Of a stretch of DNA of 64,000 nucleotides, positions 12,299-38,777 are shown one piece after another. The stretch is from Xestospongia bergquistia (taxonomy: Eukaryota > Porifera > Demospongiae > Haplosclerida > Petrosiidae), in the NCBI GenBank assembly GCA_963965975.1, contig OZ014417.1, positions 2,957,821-3,021,820 of the forward strand, read 5' to 3'. Position 1 is the first letter of the stretch, and every line of letters starts with the position of its first letter. The notes under the pieces were generated by a model that saw only the letters and a program-made list of their open reading frames with translations, had not been told where the DNA came from and ran no database searches. A program made the translations under genes and the position numbers.

Positions 12299-14305
12299 TT
12301 AACGGGGAGGGAGAGATTGAGAAGGAGATCTGGCACAACAATAAAACATTAAAAACATAACAATAAGAGCCAAAATCACAGCCAAAATTATATTCCACAC
12401 AGTAGCTATACAAAATGCATACAGGTTGACAAGACAACCAAAACAATAGGTAATAAAAAAGAAAACAGACCATCCATATGAAGAACTTGTACCATTAATG
12501 GTGAGGGCATAAAAAAAGCTAAGAAGGTAGTTGTACACAAAACAAAGAACAATAATTTGTGGGGATTTGAAGGGATAGAATAGCTTGGCTTTGAAAGGTA
12601 TCTCATTAAAACGTTCTCTCACTTCATCTACTTTCAAATAATCCTTGAGTTTTTTACTTTTGTCATTTACATCATCCTTTAATGTAAGGAATCCACCTGA
12701 TTTAAGGTGTTCAAGAAAAGTAAAAAGAAAATCACAGGGAAATTTCTGTGTCCAATAATGGTGCACAGCAAAAAACACCATCACTCCAACTATAGGTGTA
12801 AAAAAACAACATATTATCATATACCAGAGTGCACCACTAAGCTGGTAGTCAACATCAGTGCTATTTAGACGTGAAGCCATTTCAGCTGCAACACTGTATT
12901 CAAAATAGTAACGAACTGTTATTGAGATAATCATACAGATTTGTTGTATCATAATCCCATATGCAAAGAGAATGAATATAGAATGAAACAAAACTCTTCC
13001 GATGTTCTTAAAATTCAGGATCCTAATCACTGTGAAAAGTGAACCAGCTAAGATAAAAGCACGAATTACATAGACTGTCGCAAAGTCTCCAAGAAAACTG
13101 ACGATAGTCAGTAGCCAAATAGAAACACTGATTTTTGTAGCATCATTATTGTTGTCAACTAGTTGAGTAGCAAAATCAAACACACTAAGTATGACACCAG
13201 GATAGTACAACATCTCACTTATAAAGATACGAATAAAATCTATTGATCTTGTGAATTTTTCACCAAGGCATGTACATTTCTCATAGCAACATGCATCAGA
13301 ATCTGGAGGTTCAGAATTCGTTTCATCATTTCTCTCTTTATTCATTTCATTATCTGTCTCTACAATTGTTTCATCGTTCATTTTATAATTAGTTTCATTA
13401 TTTGAGGTGTTTTTCTTTTTTTTGTACCATTCTTTCCATTTGTTACACGTTGTACATCGTCGGTGATAAGCATAGTAAATAACATCAAAAATTCCAAAAC
13501 ATAAAACAAGTGAACCAAATGCAACTCCAAAAATTGGCGCAAGACTTTTACCTTTGTCTGTAATCAAGCCACTTACTGAAATCAAGAAGAATAGAAGTGT
13601 CCACAGAAATCCTCCATAAAGAGAAACTTCACGAACAGTATCTCCAATGGGAGTGTTTGTGAAGGGATTGCTAAGACTTTTTTTGATTTCAGCCCAACCT
13701 AATGATTGCGCATTTTTGAATTCTGGAGTATCAGGCAATATCTCTGCCCTCTCTACCTTCCCTCCTCTCCTGCAGTGACAAAATAACTCTGTACAAAGCC
13801 CAAAACTGTACGATCGACAACAGCAATTGACAAACGAGTCATACTTACCTGGATCATAAGTCAGACTCTCAACATTTTCATCCTTTTCAAGACTTTCAGG
13901 ATTTTCATCCTTTTCATGACTTTCAGGATTTTCATCCTTTTCAAGATTTTCAGAATTGTAATCCTTTTCACGACTTTCAGGATTTTCAATAGTATCTTCT
14001 TCAGGAGCTTCTTTTAACACTTTGGGCTTTTTTCGGTTTTCAATTTCTAAGAGGATGTTATGATAAATGGTTTCACGTCGCGTCCGTACCCAAGGTTCAA
14101 TGTATGTATTGCTACTAGCCTCAACACCAATCTGCTGAACATTTTCTTCATCTTTTGGGTCAATCACTTGGTCTAACTCGTCTTCTGGTGGTTGATTACT
14201 ATTTGAAGCTGGAAAAGATGAGTCTGAAATTGGTTCCATGTGTGGTTCCAATTCTTGGCCAGATTCTATTTCAGCAGAAACATTGTCTGATGGAAATTCA
14301 GCCAT
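12299..14305 (-). CDS. Multi-pass membrane family protein, copy B (intact, 668 aa)
   Basis: Intact single-exon member of the family. Residues 1-150 are acidic and hydrophilic, with repeats of the NPESxEKDE type at about 108-147. A cysteine cluster follows at about 161-178 (NCCCRSYSFGLCTELFCHC). Membrane segments start with EVSLYGGFLWTLLFFLISVS; next come a loop with HRRCTTCNKWKEW, a charged Asn/Glu-rich linker, and EMLYYPGVILSVFDFATQLV with four or five more segments. The outer loop between segments 5 and 6 is short here (one NST sequon). The tail is hydrophobic and ends SPSQSLPPR. It is the most divergent copy in the window but keeps the whole architecture, which argues for selection. Function unknown; a plasma-membrane or organelle multi-pass protein is inferred from hydropathy only. 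Confidence 0.9.
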   Translation of the reverse strand: MAEFPSDNVSAEIESGQELEPHMEPISDSSFPASNSNQPPEDELDQVIDPKDEENVQQIGVEASSNTYIEPWVRTRRETIYHNILLEIENRKKPKVLKEAPEEDTIENPESREKDYNSENLEKDENPESHEKDENPESLEKDENVESLTYDPGKYDSFVNCCCRSYSFGLCTELFCHCRRGGKVERAEILPDTPEFKNAQSLGWAEIKKSLSNPFTNTPIGDTVREVSLYGGFLWTLLFFLISVSGLITDKGKSLAPIFGVAFGSLVLCFGIFDVIYYAYHRRCTTCNKWKEWYKKKKNTSNNETNYKMNDETIVETDNEMNKERNDETNSEPPDSDACCYEKCTCLGEKFTRSIDFIRIFISEMLYYPGVILSVFDFATQLVDNNNDATKISVSIWLLTIVSFLGDFATVYVIRAFILAGSLFTVIRILNFKNIGRVLFHSIFILFAYGIMIQQICMIISITVRYYFEYSVAAEMASRLNSTDVDYQLSGALWYMIICCFFTPIVGVMVFFAVHHYWTQKFPCDFLFTFLEHLKSGGFLTLKDDVNDKSKKLKDYLKVDEVRERFNEIPFKAKLFYPFKSPQIIVLCFVYNYLLSFFYALTINGTSSSYGWSVFFFITYCFGCLVNLYAFCIATVWNIILAVILALIVMFLMFYCCARSPSQSLPPR
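13861..13990. repeat. 27-bp coding minisatellite in gene B
   Basis: About four to five tandem units based on TCAGGATTTTCATCCTTTTC, each encoding a nine-residue NPESxEKDE-type repeat. All length changes are multiples of three, so the frame is kept. Confidence 0.85.
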
Positions 14306-14350
14306 TCTAATGTGCTAAATTGTTGAGCTGATTTCAGAAGTGTCGATGTT

Positions 14351-14358
14351 CTTATATA
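14351..14358 (-). promoter_or_regulatory. TATA box of gene B
   Basis: Minus-strand TATATAAG, about 46 bp before the ATG at 14305, matching the position of the TATA element in A and A'. Confidence 0.55.
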
Positions 14359-14359
14359 G

Positions 14360-16330
14360 AAAAGTGAGATCATTTACATCATATGTGAAGAATTTCTTGG
14401 AATACTGCAAGAAGTAAACATTTCCAAGAAACTATTCACTACAGTTTTTACAAGATACTATAGATGACTTAGGTAATGCAAACACAAATCATTTATACAA
14501 TGGTTATTTGGTGCATTTCATAATATTAATAATTGTTCTTTGTTATGTTAATACATTCTTTAGTGAGTAACATAGTTAGTATAGCAATTCCTGTAATTAC
14601 TTTAACATGAATATAGCCCAAATGACAAGAGTGCATAGATCTATTAAAATAATCATGTGAGTGTCTATTTATACTGACCAATACTCAAAATCAAAATCAT
14701 AAATTCTAAGCTATACTATAGCTGTATACTAAGTCTCTATACTTGATCCACTCATGGACAGTGAGTGGAGTGATGATGGCTTAATCTTTGAAGGGTTTAT
14801 TTAGGTTAACCGTGCATCGACTGTAAGACCATAGTAAGTAAAACTGTTGTTTCTCAGAACTCTCTCCAATATAGGAATTGGTGTGTGAGAAACAATGAAC
14901 TTCATTATTATAGCCTAATAGAGAATTTATGAAATTGATTTTTGTCTAGCAGGAACTGACCAAATCATATCAGCTGCACACAATAAATGGACTCTTATAA
15001 AATATTGAAATAATTGAATTTTCTATTCAGCAAAATAAACTGCTGTACATTTATATTTCTAAAAAATTCATGAAATGTATAGAGATGGCAGTACAAACAA
15101 AACCACAGTAGTAATGGCAGTATAAAATCCCTACGTTGAAGCCACACATAGAATCTCAATAGATGTATATTAGGGCCTTAAGTTGTGGATGCTATGTAGA
15201 AATCTTTTTACAGCCATTCCTATTGTGGTCTTATTTACATGTTTGCACTGTCATTCCTATATTTCACAAATTTTTTAGAAAATTTTATATACATGTTAGC
15301 AGTCTGTTTTTATAAAATGGTTATACTTAACTTTAGGTACTACCTAATTAAGTATGATCTAAATTATTAATTATGGTGTTACTCCTAGACCTTAAACTGG
15401 GACTATTAAACACCTGAGCATACAATGTACAGTCAGAAATCTCCACTAACATACTTTTGTTATTTGCAGTTATTATTAGTTACTAACTTATTATTATGCA
15501 TAATTATTAGGTGAAGTACATAATAATTCATATGCATAATTCACTGGGAGTAAGACATCTCTGTAGAAACAACTCTTTTAATAATAATAGTTATATCATT
15601 TATAAGTATGTGTATATGTATATATGCAAGTAAGTAAATGAGCTAACCAGCCAAATGCTCTAAAGTACACACTCAGTCATATAGTCTCGTGTAGCCAGCC
15701 CCTATCTTAAATAACTAGCTATAGAAGTTTGATATGACAGGATAGTTATTTTCTCCTTACAAGAGAAAGATGTACCAGAAAAACATAGGAAACAAGAACC
15801 AAGGCTGATTGTGGCAACCGTCCTCCATTTTCTTTTCATGAATAATAAATTGTAATAATTTTTAATATACATAAAATGGCGTCTCTCGAGGAGACTACGC
15901 TACTTTCACTGTTAAAGGGCTCGAAACAAGACTTTTAAAAGTGGACGAAAAAGATATGGTGCTCAATTATGCTTTGAAACATAAAATTTGCATGTAAAAA
16001 GGAAAGACCAGTATTGTAGATATGTTGAAGAATCTTTAAAGTGCTATTACTTCTCGTATGTGTATTCACAAACCGTAATACTGCTGGTCACAAATAAAGT
16101 TCCAGTTGACTAATTGGAAATGACAATCCAAGACTAAGCAAAATTACTGTACCTCCAATAAAAGTTGTTGTGTCCAAAAATATTCTATGAAGAGTGTTAT
16201 CAATACACTAAAAGATTGAATTTCAATTAGAAACCTGAAAATAATTATTGAAACATTTGAGAAAACTTTCTGAATATTTATAACAAGACTAATGAAATGT
16301 CATAATTATTCAAAGGAATTTAAGAAACTT
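14360..16330. repeat. Upstream flank of gene B, collinear with 7880-9370
   Basis: Segmental copy of the 7.9-9.4 kb region, sharing CATCATATGTGAA, CCAAGAAAC, ACCTGAGCATACAATGTACAGTCAG-type words and the ATGGCGT(C/T)TCTCGAGGAGAC word (15876). In this copy that word opens a plus-strand frame MASLEETTLLSLLKGSKQDF before a stop. No splice partner was found, so it is not called as a gene. Confidence 0.6.
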
Positions 16331-16551
16331 ATTAATATTCAGAATAAGTTCACACTATTGAGTACAATGAGGTCTTAAGAAGTTCAAGAAAGAGGAAAAG
16401 ATCACTGAGAAGTGGGTGGAGTTTTATCAATGAAGTGACAATTGGTAAAGATTTCTGTGAATGATAAAATAGTCAGAGAAATTTTTGACTACTAAAGACT
16501 TAAGTTAATAATTATAATAAACACAAATTACTAACGTGCAGTCCTTGAAAA

Positions 16552-16810
16552 TTAGTGTATTAAGCCTTCATTGAGTAAGTTACATGCACAACAATAACAT
16601 AGGATCATATTAGAGTGACTGTACTGATAGAATAAAAGATTTGGTCTTACTTGTTTTCTCATCCACTCCAATAAACTAGGTGTGGTCTGTGCTAACACAA
16701 TACTTTGTACTGTCTTGTCTTTACTGTTCATCAGTTGTAATGAGAGATGACCCACAACAGATAACAGAGCATTACTAGCTAGACTCTTATCATGAACACA
16801 TTGGAATATC
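16552..16810 (-). pseudogene. RAB3GAP2 exon 26 fragment, copy C2
   Basis: A single exon copy encoding GHLSLQLMNSKDKTVQSIVL and TTPSLLEWMRKQ, preceded on the plus strand by the repeated 3' flank (16320-16560). Read through its donor, it ends with the same residues as C1 (LLNEGLIH). The exons upstream of it are missing: at about 16870 the sequence changes to unrelated DNA. Confidence 0.8.
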
Positions 16811-16869
16811 TATAAAAAGAAGTATTAACAAATAGTAATACATGTATATAGCAATATTTTGCTCTATTG

Positions 16870-17735
16870 TAACCAAATATCAACACATTATTAATATCTT
16901 TAGTATTTCAATTTGTTTATTAAAAACTTTATGTATGTGATCACAAAATCAAATTATTGTACTGATGTTGTTATCATAATATATATTGTTTTACCAAACT
17001 TCCTAATTGTTTACATATCCATTTATTTTTTCTAACATTGACTGAATACAGGATAATTCAGGAAGATATTGAATCATACTGCCAACATAGCAATTGTTTG
17101 CCGTATTGGGCATCCCAGAAGGAAAAAATGACTCGAAATTGCACAATGAATGGTTTTCCATTATTCTTTATTCTTACCTATCAGCGTTAATACGCTGTTT
17201 AATAATAAGTGCGCATGAGAAGTTTACGCAAGCGTGCCAGCACAGGTGAAAAAGGGTTAAATATTTTGCCTAACTTTCTCCGGTTAATTGTATGTGAAAT
17301 TCACTACTTTCACTGTTAATGAGCTCGAAAACAAGACTTCTAAAAGTGAAATTAAATCATACAAATTGAATGAAAGAGATATAATGCCCAATTATGCTTT
17401 GAACATAAAATTTGCATATTAAAAGAAAATACCAGTACAATGGATATATTGAAGAATTCATGACTGTACAACTTCATGTATGCATTCACAAATTAAAATT
17501 ATGATACTACTGCTCACAAATGAAGTTCCAGTTGAATATGTGTAAATGACTATTCAAGACTATGGAGAATAACTTCACTTTCAATAAAAGTTGTGTCCAA
17601 AAATATTCTATGAAGAGTGTTATTAATCTACTAAATATGTAAATTTCAATTAGAAATCTGACAGTAATTACTGAAACAATTGAGAAAAATATCTGAATAT
17701 TTATAACAAGTTTAATCAAATGACATAACTATTCA
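16870..17735. other. Unique segment between RAB3GAP2 copies C2 and C3
   Basis: From 16900 to 17280 the sequence is not shared with the other copies. It includes a locally GC-richer stretch (17190-17270, TATCAGCGTTAATACGCTG onward) that breaks into the duplicated context and could be an insertion. From about 17285 the duplicated 3'-flank sequence resumes (CACTACTTTCACTGTTAA). Confidence 0.45.
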
Positions 17736-17912
17736 AGAAGTTTAAGAAACTTATTAATATTTAAAATAAGTTCACATTGTTGAGTACAATGAGGTCTTAG
17801 GAGTTCAAGAAAGTGGAAAAGACCACTGAGAAGTGGGTGGATTTTTATCAGTGAAGTGACAATTGGTAAAGATTTCTGTGAATGATAAAATAGTCAGAGA
17901 AATTTTGAAATA

Positions 17913-20050
17913 TTAAAGACTTAAGTTAATAACTACAATAAACAAACATGCTGTCCATGGAAAATAGTATATTAAGCCATCATTTGAATAAGATAACAAT
18001 AACATGAGTGATTGTTTGTACTGATAGAATAAAAGATTTGGTCTTACTTGTTTTCTCATCCATTCTAATAAACTAGGTGTGGTCTGTGCTAACACGATAC
18101 TTTGTACTGTCTTGTCTTTACTGTTCATCAGTTGTAATGAGAGATGACCCACAACAGATAACAGAGCATTACTAGCTAGACTCTTATCATGAATACATTG
18201 GAATATCTACATAGAAGAAGTATTAACAAAGAGAATTTACATCTATATAGCAAAATTTTTCTCTATTGTAACCAAATATTAATTTATAGAATTTTAAATT
18301 GGCTTATTAATTACATTGCACATAATGTCAAATATTATCAGTAGATTTTCATTTACCTCTTGTCCTTTATCAGGTAGACCAGCAGCAAGCAAGTTAGCTA
18401 CCCAATGAGTGTATACCTCATCAACAGGCAGTCCCCATAATGAAGCTAACAAGAACACTATATCAGTAAACTGGTTTAGTTCACTACCGACTCCTCCTGA
18501 TTATTGTGATTGAGCTACTGCAGCAAACACAGCATTAGAATTGATATGAGGTGACATATTGTCTAATAGAACTATCACAGCTCCATTAACAAACTAGAGA
18601 AAAAGGCAATAAACTTAGGTTTGACTAAAATGTAGAGTTGCCATACTTTTGTTCATTTTTGAATTATTGCTCTTCCAATTTGTTCTTCTGCACTTTTAGA
18701 CAAATATAATCCTTTCTTCCACCATGACCGTACAATAGGAGCATAATAAGTGAATACATTCACAGGAGAAGAACATTCAAGAATCACTTCAGCTTGTAGT
18801 AGAAGTTTAAGACTTGTCTTGAGAAGACAGGTATCCAGTATTGGAAACAGACTCACAATAGCTGGAAGAAACTGTGTACCTGTAGGACTACATGGAATAT
18901 ATATGTAGTATGTACAATATTGAAATATTAATCTTACTAATTTAGTTGTATTATATCTTCCAGTACTGGGTCTTGTGTGGTATCTGGTATTAAGGACAGT
19001 TGATCTAAACAGTTAATAAGACTTCTACAGGTCCATAATAAGTCTGACGTAAATGGATCTCGATTGATAGCTTTCTACAACATACAAAGGTTAATAAAAT
19101 TATACTATTATATAATGATGTACTTTCTTCATATCTTCAAATAGTTGAAGTAATTCCTTTTCAAATAATGTGTGCCATAGAAAGCCACATATTCCTGGAA
19201 TAGAAACAGGATGTTATGATACAATAATTAATACAATTAATAAATTACCCACTTAATAAGTATATGAAGTACCATACCTTTGATTTCTTTAACAGGCTGT
19301 ATATAACTGATATATACAATAGCTAATGTAAGGAGTTTGGGATCCTATAAGGACAACGAATACCATGATATGGACATTATACTACATAGATATTGGTACA
19401 GTATACCTTATCTTCACTCCATTGAAAAGCTGCTTGAAATGCACAATACATTAACAAATTTGTGGAGGACAAACTATATGGTAGAACATGTACAAGAGCT
19501 TGTAAGCGATGTATGATATTCTGAAGTTCTCCACTTGTAGATTTTCCCAAGCCAGCAATAATTTTTGCAGGTATTTTACGAGAGACTAGACTTTTAGCTA
19601 TACAATTACCAAGAAGAGCTGGTCCAGAACTTTCTAATGCTGTTACACATACTTCTTGCCTCTCATCTAAAGAAACAAATATATTTGTACTTAAACAAAG
19701 AACTTGAGCAAAAGCTATTGTGAATAATTATACTCAAATAATAGTTTGTCAGACCACATTACAGTTTAAATCAGCATTTATTCATTAAAGTTGTAGCATA
19801 GATTTTCAAATTGTTTGCTGTTGTGCTTACCTTCAAAGAACATTTTTATTTTCAGTTCACTAACATCTAATGAGCTTCTTTCAGTCCATTCGTCTACATC
19901 AATTGTAGTGAAGAGTACAGGTGGTATTGCTTGTAAGGATTTGACTCCAGTAACTAAAGTTAGTTTTGTTAATAGTTCTATATGATCACAAAGTTGTGCC
20001 CATTGTTCTCTCTCCATTGTCACAGTCTCCCATTCTTCTGACAAGTTCTG
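17913..20050 (-). pseudogene. RAB3GAP2 C-terminal copy C3 (exons 19-26) with a nonsense codon
   Basis: The longest extra copy of the RAB3GAP2 3' end. It holds exons corresponding to 19 (20050-19831), 20 (about 19667-19408), 21 (about 19345-19279), 22 (about 19197-19126), 23 (about 19076-18968), 24 (about 18875-18650), 25 (about 18596-18359) and 26 (about 18208-18047), with splice sites largely kept. The exon 25 copy has an in-frame TAA (18501-18503) where the main gene has the second Q of SQQSGG. Exon 19 lacks the 5' acidic EEEEE part, because the block stops at about 20045. It has no connection to a promoter, so it is a pseudogene, though similarity to the main copy is high and suggests a recent origin. 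Confidence 0.88.
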
Positions 20051-20719
20051 CTGACAAGTTCAAGAACGAAAATAATCAGTAGTTAGTACTTTTACGGATG
20101 GATTTCTTTGTACGATTTGTATAACATATAATAATAATAGTGATTAAAGTAAGCAAGGTTTATAGCTTTGTAAAAATGTCAAATATTTTTGTAGAAATAA
20201 ATCCATCCGTATAATTGTAGTAATTGACTTCATGTTTAATTTTCAAAAGTTTCAGCCCTCTAGCTTCTTTAATATTATTATTTGACGTCTCCAAAGCATT
20301 GCAGATATTAAGGAATCAAACTACATTTCTGCAAAGTAGTAGGGTTTAAAAAGTTTTTTAAAGCATGATCAATTATTAGAACAAGTATCTTCACATGATT
20401 GCATCAAAAAAAGCTGAAAAAATTTCGGATATTTCACAACGAATTCAAATTAATATACAAACTGAACAAAACAGATGTAACAAAAAAATTTGCATGTAAG
20501 AAGGAAATACAGCATAATAGATACAGTAAAGAATCTTGCAGAATGACTTTACTGCTAATAAGAATTGTTGTGCCCAAGAATATTCTATGAACAGCGATAT
20601 CAATATAAAAATAGTAACTTTCAGTTAAAAATGTGACAATAATTGAAATATTTTAACATTAAAACATTTTAGAAAAGTATCAGAATATTTAGAACAAGAC
20701 TTATGAAATGACATAATTA
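20051..20719. other. Spacer right of RAB3GAP2 copy C3
   Basis: No gene seen. The stretch 20430-20640 again matches duplicated 3'-flank words found near 9060-9260 (AAACTGAACAAAACAG, AGAATCTTGCAGAATGA). Confidence 0.5.
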
Positions 20720-20950
20720 TTTAAAGGAGTTTAAGAAACCTATTAATATTTAAAATAAGTTCACATTGTTGAGTACAATGAGGTCTTATAAGAGTTCAAG
20801 AAAGAGGAAAAGATCACTAAGAAGTGGGTGGAGATTTATCAATGAATAATCAAAATATTCAAAGCAATTATTGAAATATTAATATTAAAGACTTAAGTTA
20901 ATAATTATAATAAACAAAAATTGTTAACTTGTTTTCCTTGAAATTAGTGA
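20720..20950. repeat. Orphan copy of the RAB3GAP2 3'-flank repeat
   Basis: About 230 bp containing AAGTTCACATTGTTGAGTAC, GAGGTCTTA, AGAGGAAAAGA and GAAGTGGGTGGAG. It is one of five copies; the others lie at about 9360-9600, 16320-16570, 17735-17990 and 21780-22035. Those four directly follow an exon 26 copy, whereas this one has no exon beside it. Confidence 0.85.
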
Positions 20951-21064
20951 ATATAAAAGTGAATTTAAATTATTCAAACTGAATTAAAGGGATGCAGTGC
21001 CCAATTACGCTTTGAAACATAAAATTGTTATATAAAAATAAAATACCAGTAATAATAGATATAT

Positions 21065-21495
21065 CCATAGGGGTAGGAAAGGGGGGGGGGGCTAAGCCCC
21101 ATGATTTGCACTCAAGACTATGTACACAATAACCTCTGGACTGAAGTGATTATTGTGTTAATTTGTGTACATTAACAATCATTGACAATCACCACATTAC
21201 TGTGTGTTTATGTTGCCTTCTCCAAAATTAATTGTTATAACAAAAGTATTAATAGAACAGAACGCACTTTTTCAACCTTACACCAGCTAAAAAATTACGT
21301 ACGAAGTATTATGACCCAAGAACAACTAAACCATGTCATGCTGTTACATAAACATAAGGATAGTACTGATAACATAAACTTATTAGAAATAGCTAAAGAT
21401 ATTGTTTCCTTTTTGTTGTCATTTTTGATGTTTAATAATATAACGCAACTAAATATAAGGTCAGCCCCCAACTTAAACTTCATTCCTACCCCTCT
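21065..21495 (+). mobile_element. hAT-family transposon remnant with terminal inverted repeats
   Basis: A plus-strand frame around 21250-21400 encodes RTERTFSTLHQLKNYVRSIM followed by QLNHVMLLHKHKD. This is the classic C-terminal dimerisation region of hAT transposases (S-E-R-x-F-S-x-L...L-K-x-Y-x-R-S-x-M). It is flanked by inverted repeats AGGGGTAGGAA (21069) and TTCCTACCCCT (about 21482-21492), with a G11 run just inside the left end. A TAGATAT word on each side could be a 7-8 bp target duplication, as expected for hAT. The insertion lies in a copy of the RAB3GAP2 3' flank. The catalytic part is missing, so this is a deletion derivative. Confidence 0.75.
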
Positions 21496-22126
21496 AGATA
21501 TTCAAAGTCTTATTACTGTGCTACTTTATGTATGCATTCACAAAATCATAATACTACTGCTCATAAATAAAGTTCCAGTTGAATATTTGGAAATGATAAT
21601 TTAAGATTTTGCAAAATGACTATATTTCCAATAAAAGTTGTTGTATCCAAAAATATTCTATGAAGAGTGCCATTAATCTACTAAAATTGTAAATTTTTCA
21701 AATAGAAATCTGACAATAATTATTGAAACAGTTGAGAAAAATATCTGAATATTAATAACAAGTCTAATTTAATCTCATAATTATTCAAGTAGTTTAAGAA
21801 ACTTATTAATATTTAAAATAAGTTCACATTGTTGAGTACAATGAGGTCTTAAGAGTTCAAGAAAGAGGAAAAGACCACTGAGAAGTGGGTGGAGTTTTAT
21901 CAGTGAGGTGACAATCGGTAAAGATTTCTGTGAATATTAAAAATAGTCAGAGAAATTATTGAAATATTAAATACTTAAGTTAATAATTATAATAAACAAA
22001 AATTATTAACATGCTGTCCTTGGAAATTAGCGTATTAAGACTCCATTTATGTAAGTTACATGCACAACAATAACATAGGACCATAATAGAGTGACTGTAC
22101 TGATAGAATAAAAGATTTGGTCTTAC

Positions 22127-36647
<14,521 letters not shown>

Positions 36648-36929
36648 TTTGAGAAAGGGGAACTCCTATTAAATTAGTGTTAATTAGACAAACTTCGAGC
36701 CTTTGTGCGGTTGTACATTTCTATTAACAGATATTAAAATTTGATTATGACGGATTCTGTTTTAACCCATTATGTAACATCAAAGTAATATATTACATAC
36801 CTAAAGAAAAAATGACTATAACTTATCCAATGCAAAATAATGTATTGAGATTTAATATGTAAAGACAGTAGACAACAGTCTTATAAAAGATAATTAGTTT
36901 AAATAATCATCCAGTCATTAATGATAAGA

Positions 36930-37130
36930 AAAAAATGTTTTGGAACTCTTCTAGGTGATTGTCTGATGGGAGGTGCACTTCCTGTATTGATAGTATGCTT
37001 TATAACTCCAGTACGACCTAAATCGATATCATTTTCAGCAAAAATATCAGCATATATTAAAAGAACCTGATACAGTTGTTCTGTTTGAATATCTGTCAAA
37101 CTCTCTGATTTTTGAGCTGTTTCTTATAAA
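36930..37130 (-). pseudogene. Start of the reverse transcriptase region, truncated
   Basis: Reads DIFAENDIDLGRTGVIKHTI then SAPPIRQSPRRVP, the segment that precedes the RT fingers in Gypsy pol. The similarity ends abruptly after RRVPK at about 36935. A stop separates it from the upstream frame. Confidence 0.85.
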
Positions 37131-37404
37131 GTCTTTCTTTTATTTTTGGAAATTGGTGGAGTCTGTGCTGTTCCAACAACAGATACAAGTTGATCATCAT
37201 CAGTCAACAGACTTAATGAAGCTATTTTGGTGTTTTTGTAAATTGTAGCGGGTGTATTAGTTGGGTTGATGAGTCTAACTATGATATGATTGTCAGGAAT
37301 GACTATTGCTCTTGCAACGATGATGTTTGAGTCCATTTTCTGACAAGACAGCTGATTTTCTATTAGCCATGTTCCTGCATGATTGACAAAATTGGGAACA
37401 ACTG

Positions 37405-37950
37405 CTAGGGTTTCCAGTTCAGAATGAGCTGGGACAATAATGGTCTCCTTAAAACTGCAGTTGCTGGTGTAGACCTTGTGATGGTTTGCGTAGCAAAGTC
37501 CAACGGTACTGCTAAGTTTCTCCCTGAGAATTGTAACATGTGTTGTCCACAATTGATAATACATTGGTGTTGTTGAAGGAAGTCTAGTCCCAATATACCC
37601 TCTTCTGTAAGACCTTTTACAACTATGACAGAAGTAAGAAAGCTGCGTCCCCCAAAATTCAACTGAACTGAAACAGATCCTTTGACCTGAAGTGGACATC
37701 TGTCAACACCTACTAGACGTTGCTGATTCCATGGTATTAAATCTGCCGGGGGTTGTCCTGACAGTTTACAACGGGTCCACGTAGATGTGTTTATGAGAGT
37801 TACTGCAGCTCCTGTATCAACTAGGAAAGAGCATGTGTAACCATTAATTTGTACAGGAATATGATATGTAACAGCAGGATTTATGGGTGATATGTGTAAA
37901 GTACCTTGAGTTTGGGTCATAACATCACCCTCAGCCCATGGACCCTTCAC
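37405..37950 (-). pseudogene. Aspartic protease domain of the Gypsy element
   Basis: Contains FLVDTGAAVTLI, the retropepsin active-site motif D-T-G-A, and ILGLDFLQQHQCIINC, the usual downstream GxDFL motif. The frame overlaps the next one (37124-37699), which carries the spacer toward RT, so at least one frameshift lies between them. Confidence 0.85.
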
Positions 37951-37999
37951 TGGACTGAGGGTTTCTCATTTCCCTGGAATGGCTTTTGTCTTGCATACC

Positions 38000-38746
38000 G
38001 AGGTGCAGCACAGCCCCGTGCAAAATGTTCTGGTTACTGACAGTTAAAACAAATTATTAATCCAGATGGTGAGCTTGGCTGTTGTCGTCGAGGACGAGAA
38101 GTGTTCATTTTTTCTTCTAGCTTATAATCTTATCAGATAACTGCTCAATTAACAACATTAATTTCTCATCACTAGAGTTGTGAGTGACAGAACTAAACGA
38201 GAGGCCTTCCACTTCATATTTACAACGAGAGGTAAAAATGTATGATTCTAACTGCATTGTAGCAGTTACTGCTTCATCCAGTGTCTTCGGTGCTTTCTGT
38301 TTAACAGTGAATGAAATTTGACTGTCTGTAATACTAGAGATGAACTGGGTAAGAGCAATTTGCTCTGTGGCTTTAGAATCCAAATCGGGGTAAGCCTTTG
38401 TGGAAAGTCGGCAGAGATCTTCAGCATAATGAGCCCAATTTTCAGAGATAGTATGCTTCCTTGTTGAAAACTCAGCTAGATATAGCTCACGCTTACTATC
38501 AGGCTCAAATCGGGCTGTCAACGCTACCACAGCATTATCAAAACTGGACTTGTCTTCTTCAGATAGTCTTTGAAACACTGTTTGAGCCTGACCTGTTAAT
38601 CAAACTTTCAAGAAAGAAAGCTTCGTAGCAACTTCCCAACCATTGACCTCTGCACAGTTGTTAAAATGAACAATCCATTGATCCCAGCTGGAGTTTGAGT
38701 TACCAGAGGAAGTATCAGGTAAAATAATAGGTTTTGGTTTTGCCAT
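38000..38746 (-). pseudogene. gag-like frame of the Gypsy element, with nonsense codons
   Basis: ATG at 38746. The frame contains [19 protein letters not shown], the usual N-terminal gag pattern of Gypsy elements, then an in-frame TGA at about 38607. It resumes as an open stretch (38578-38117) with FDNAVVALTARFEP and SENWAHYAEDLCRL. A CX2CX4HX4C zinc knuckle follows near 38050-38010 but holds a TAA within it. The broken frame cannot give a full product. Confidence 0.8.
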
Positions 38747-38777
38747 CTATAATACGAAATCCTACCCACTGCGCCAA

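Noticed and set aside
15876-15940. Plus-strand MASLEETTLLSLLKGSKQDF frame, possible first exon
   Set aside because: The copy at 8987 stops after about ten codons, and no donor or downstream exon was found.
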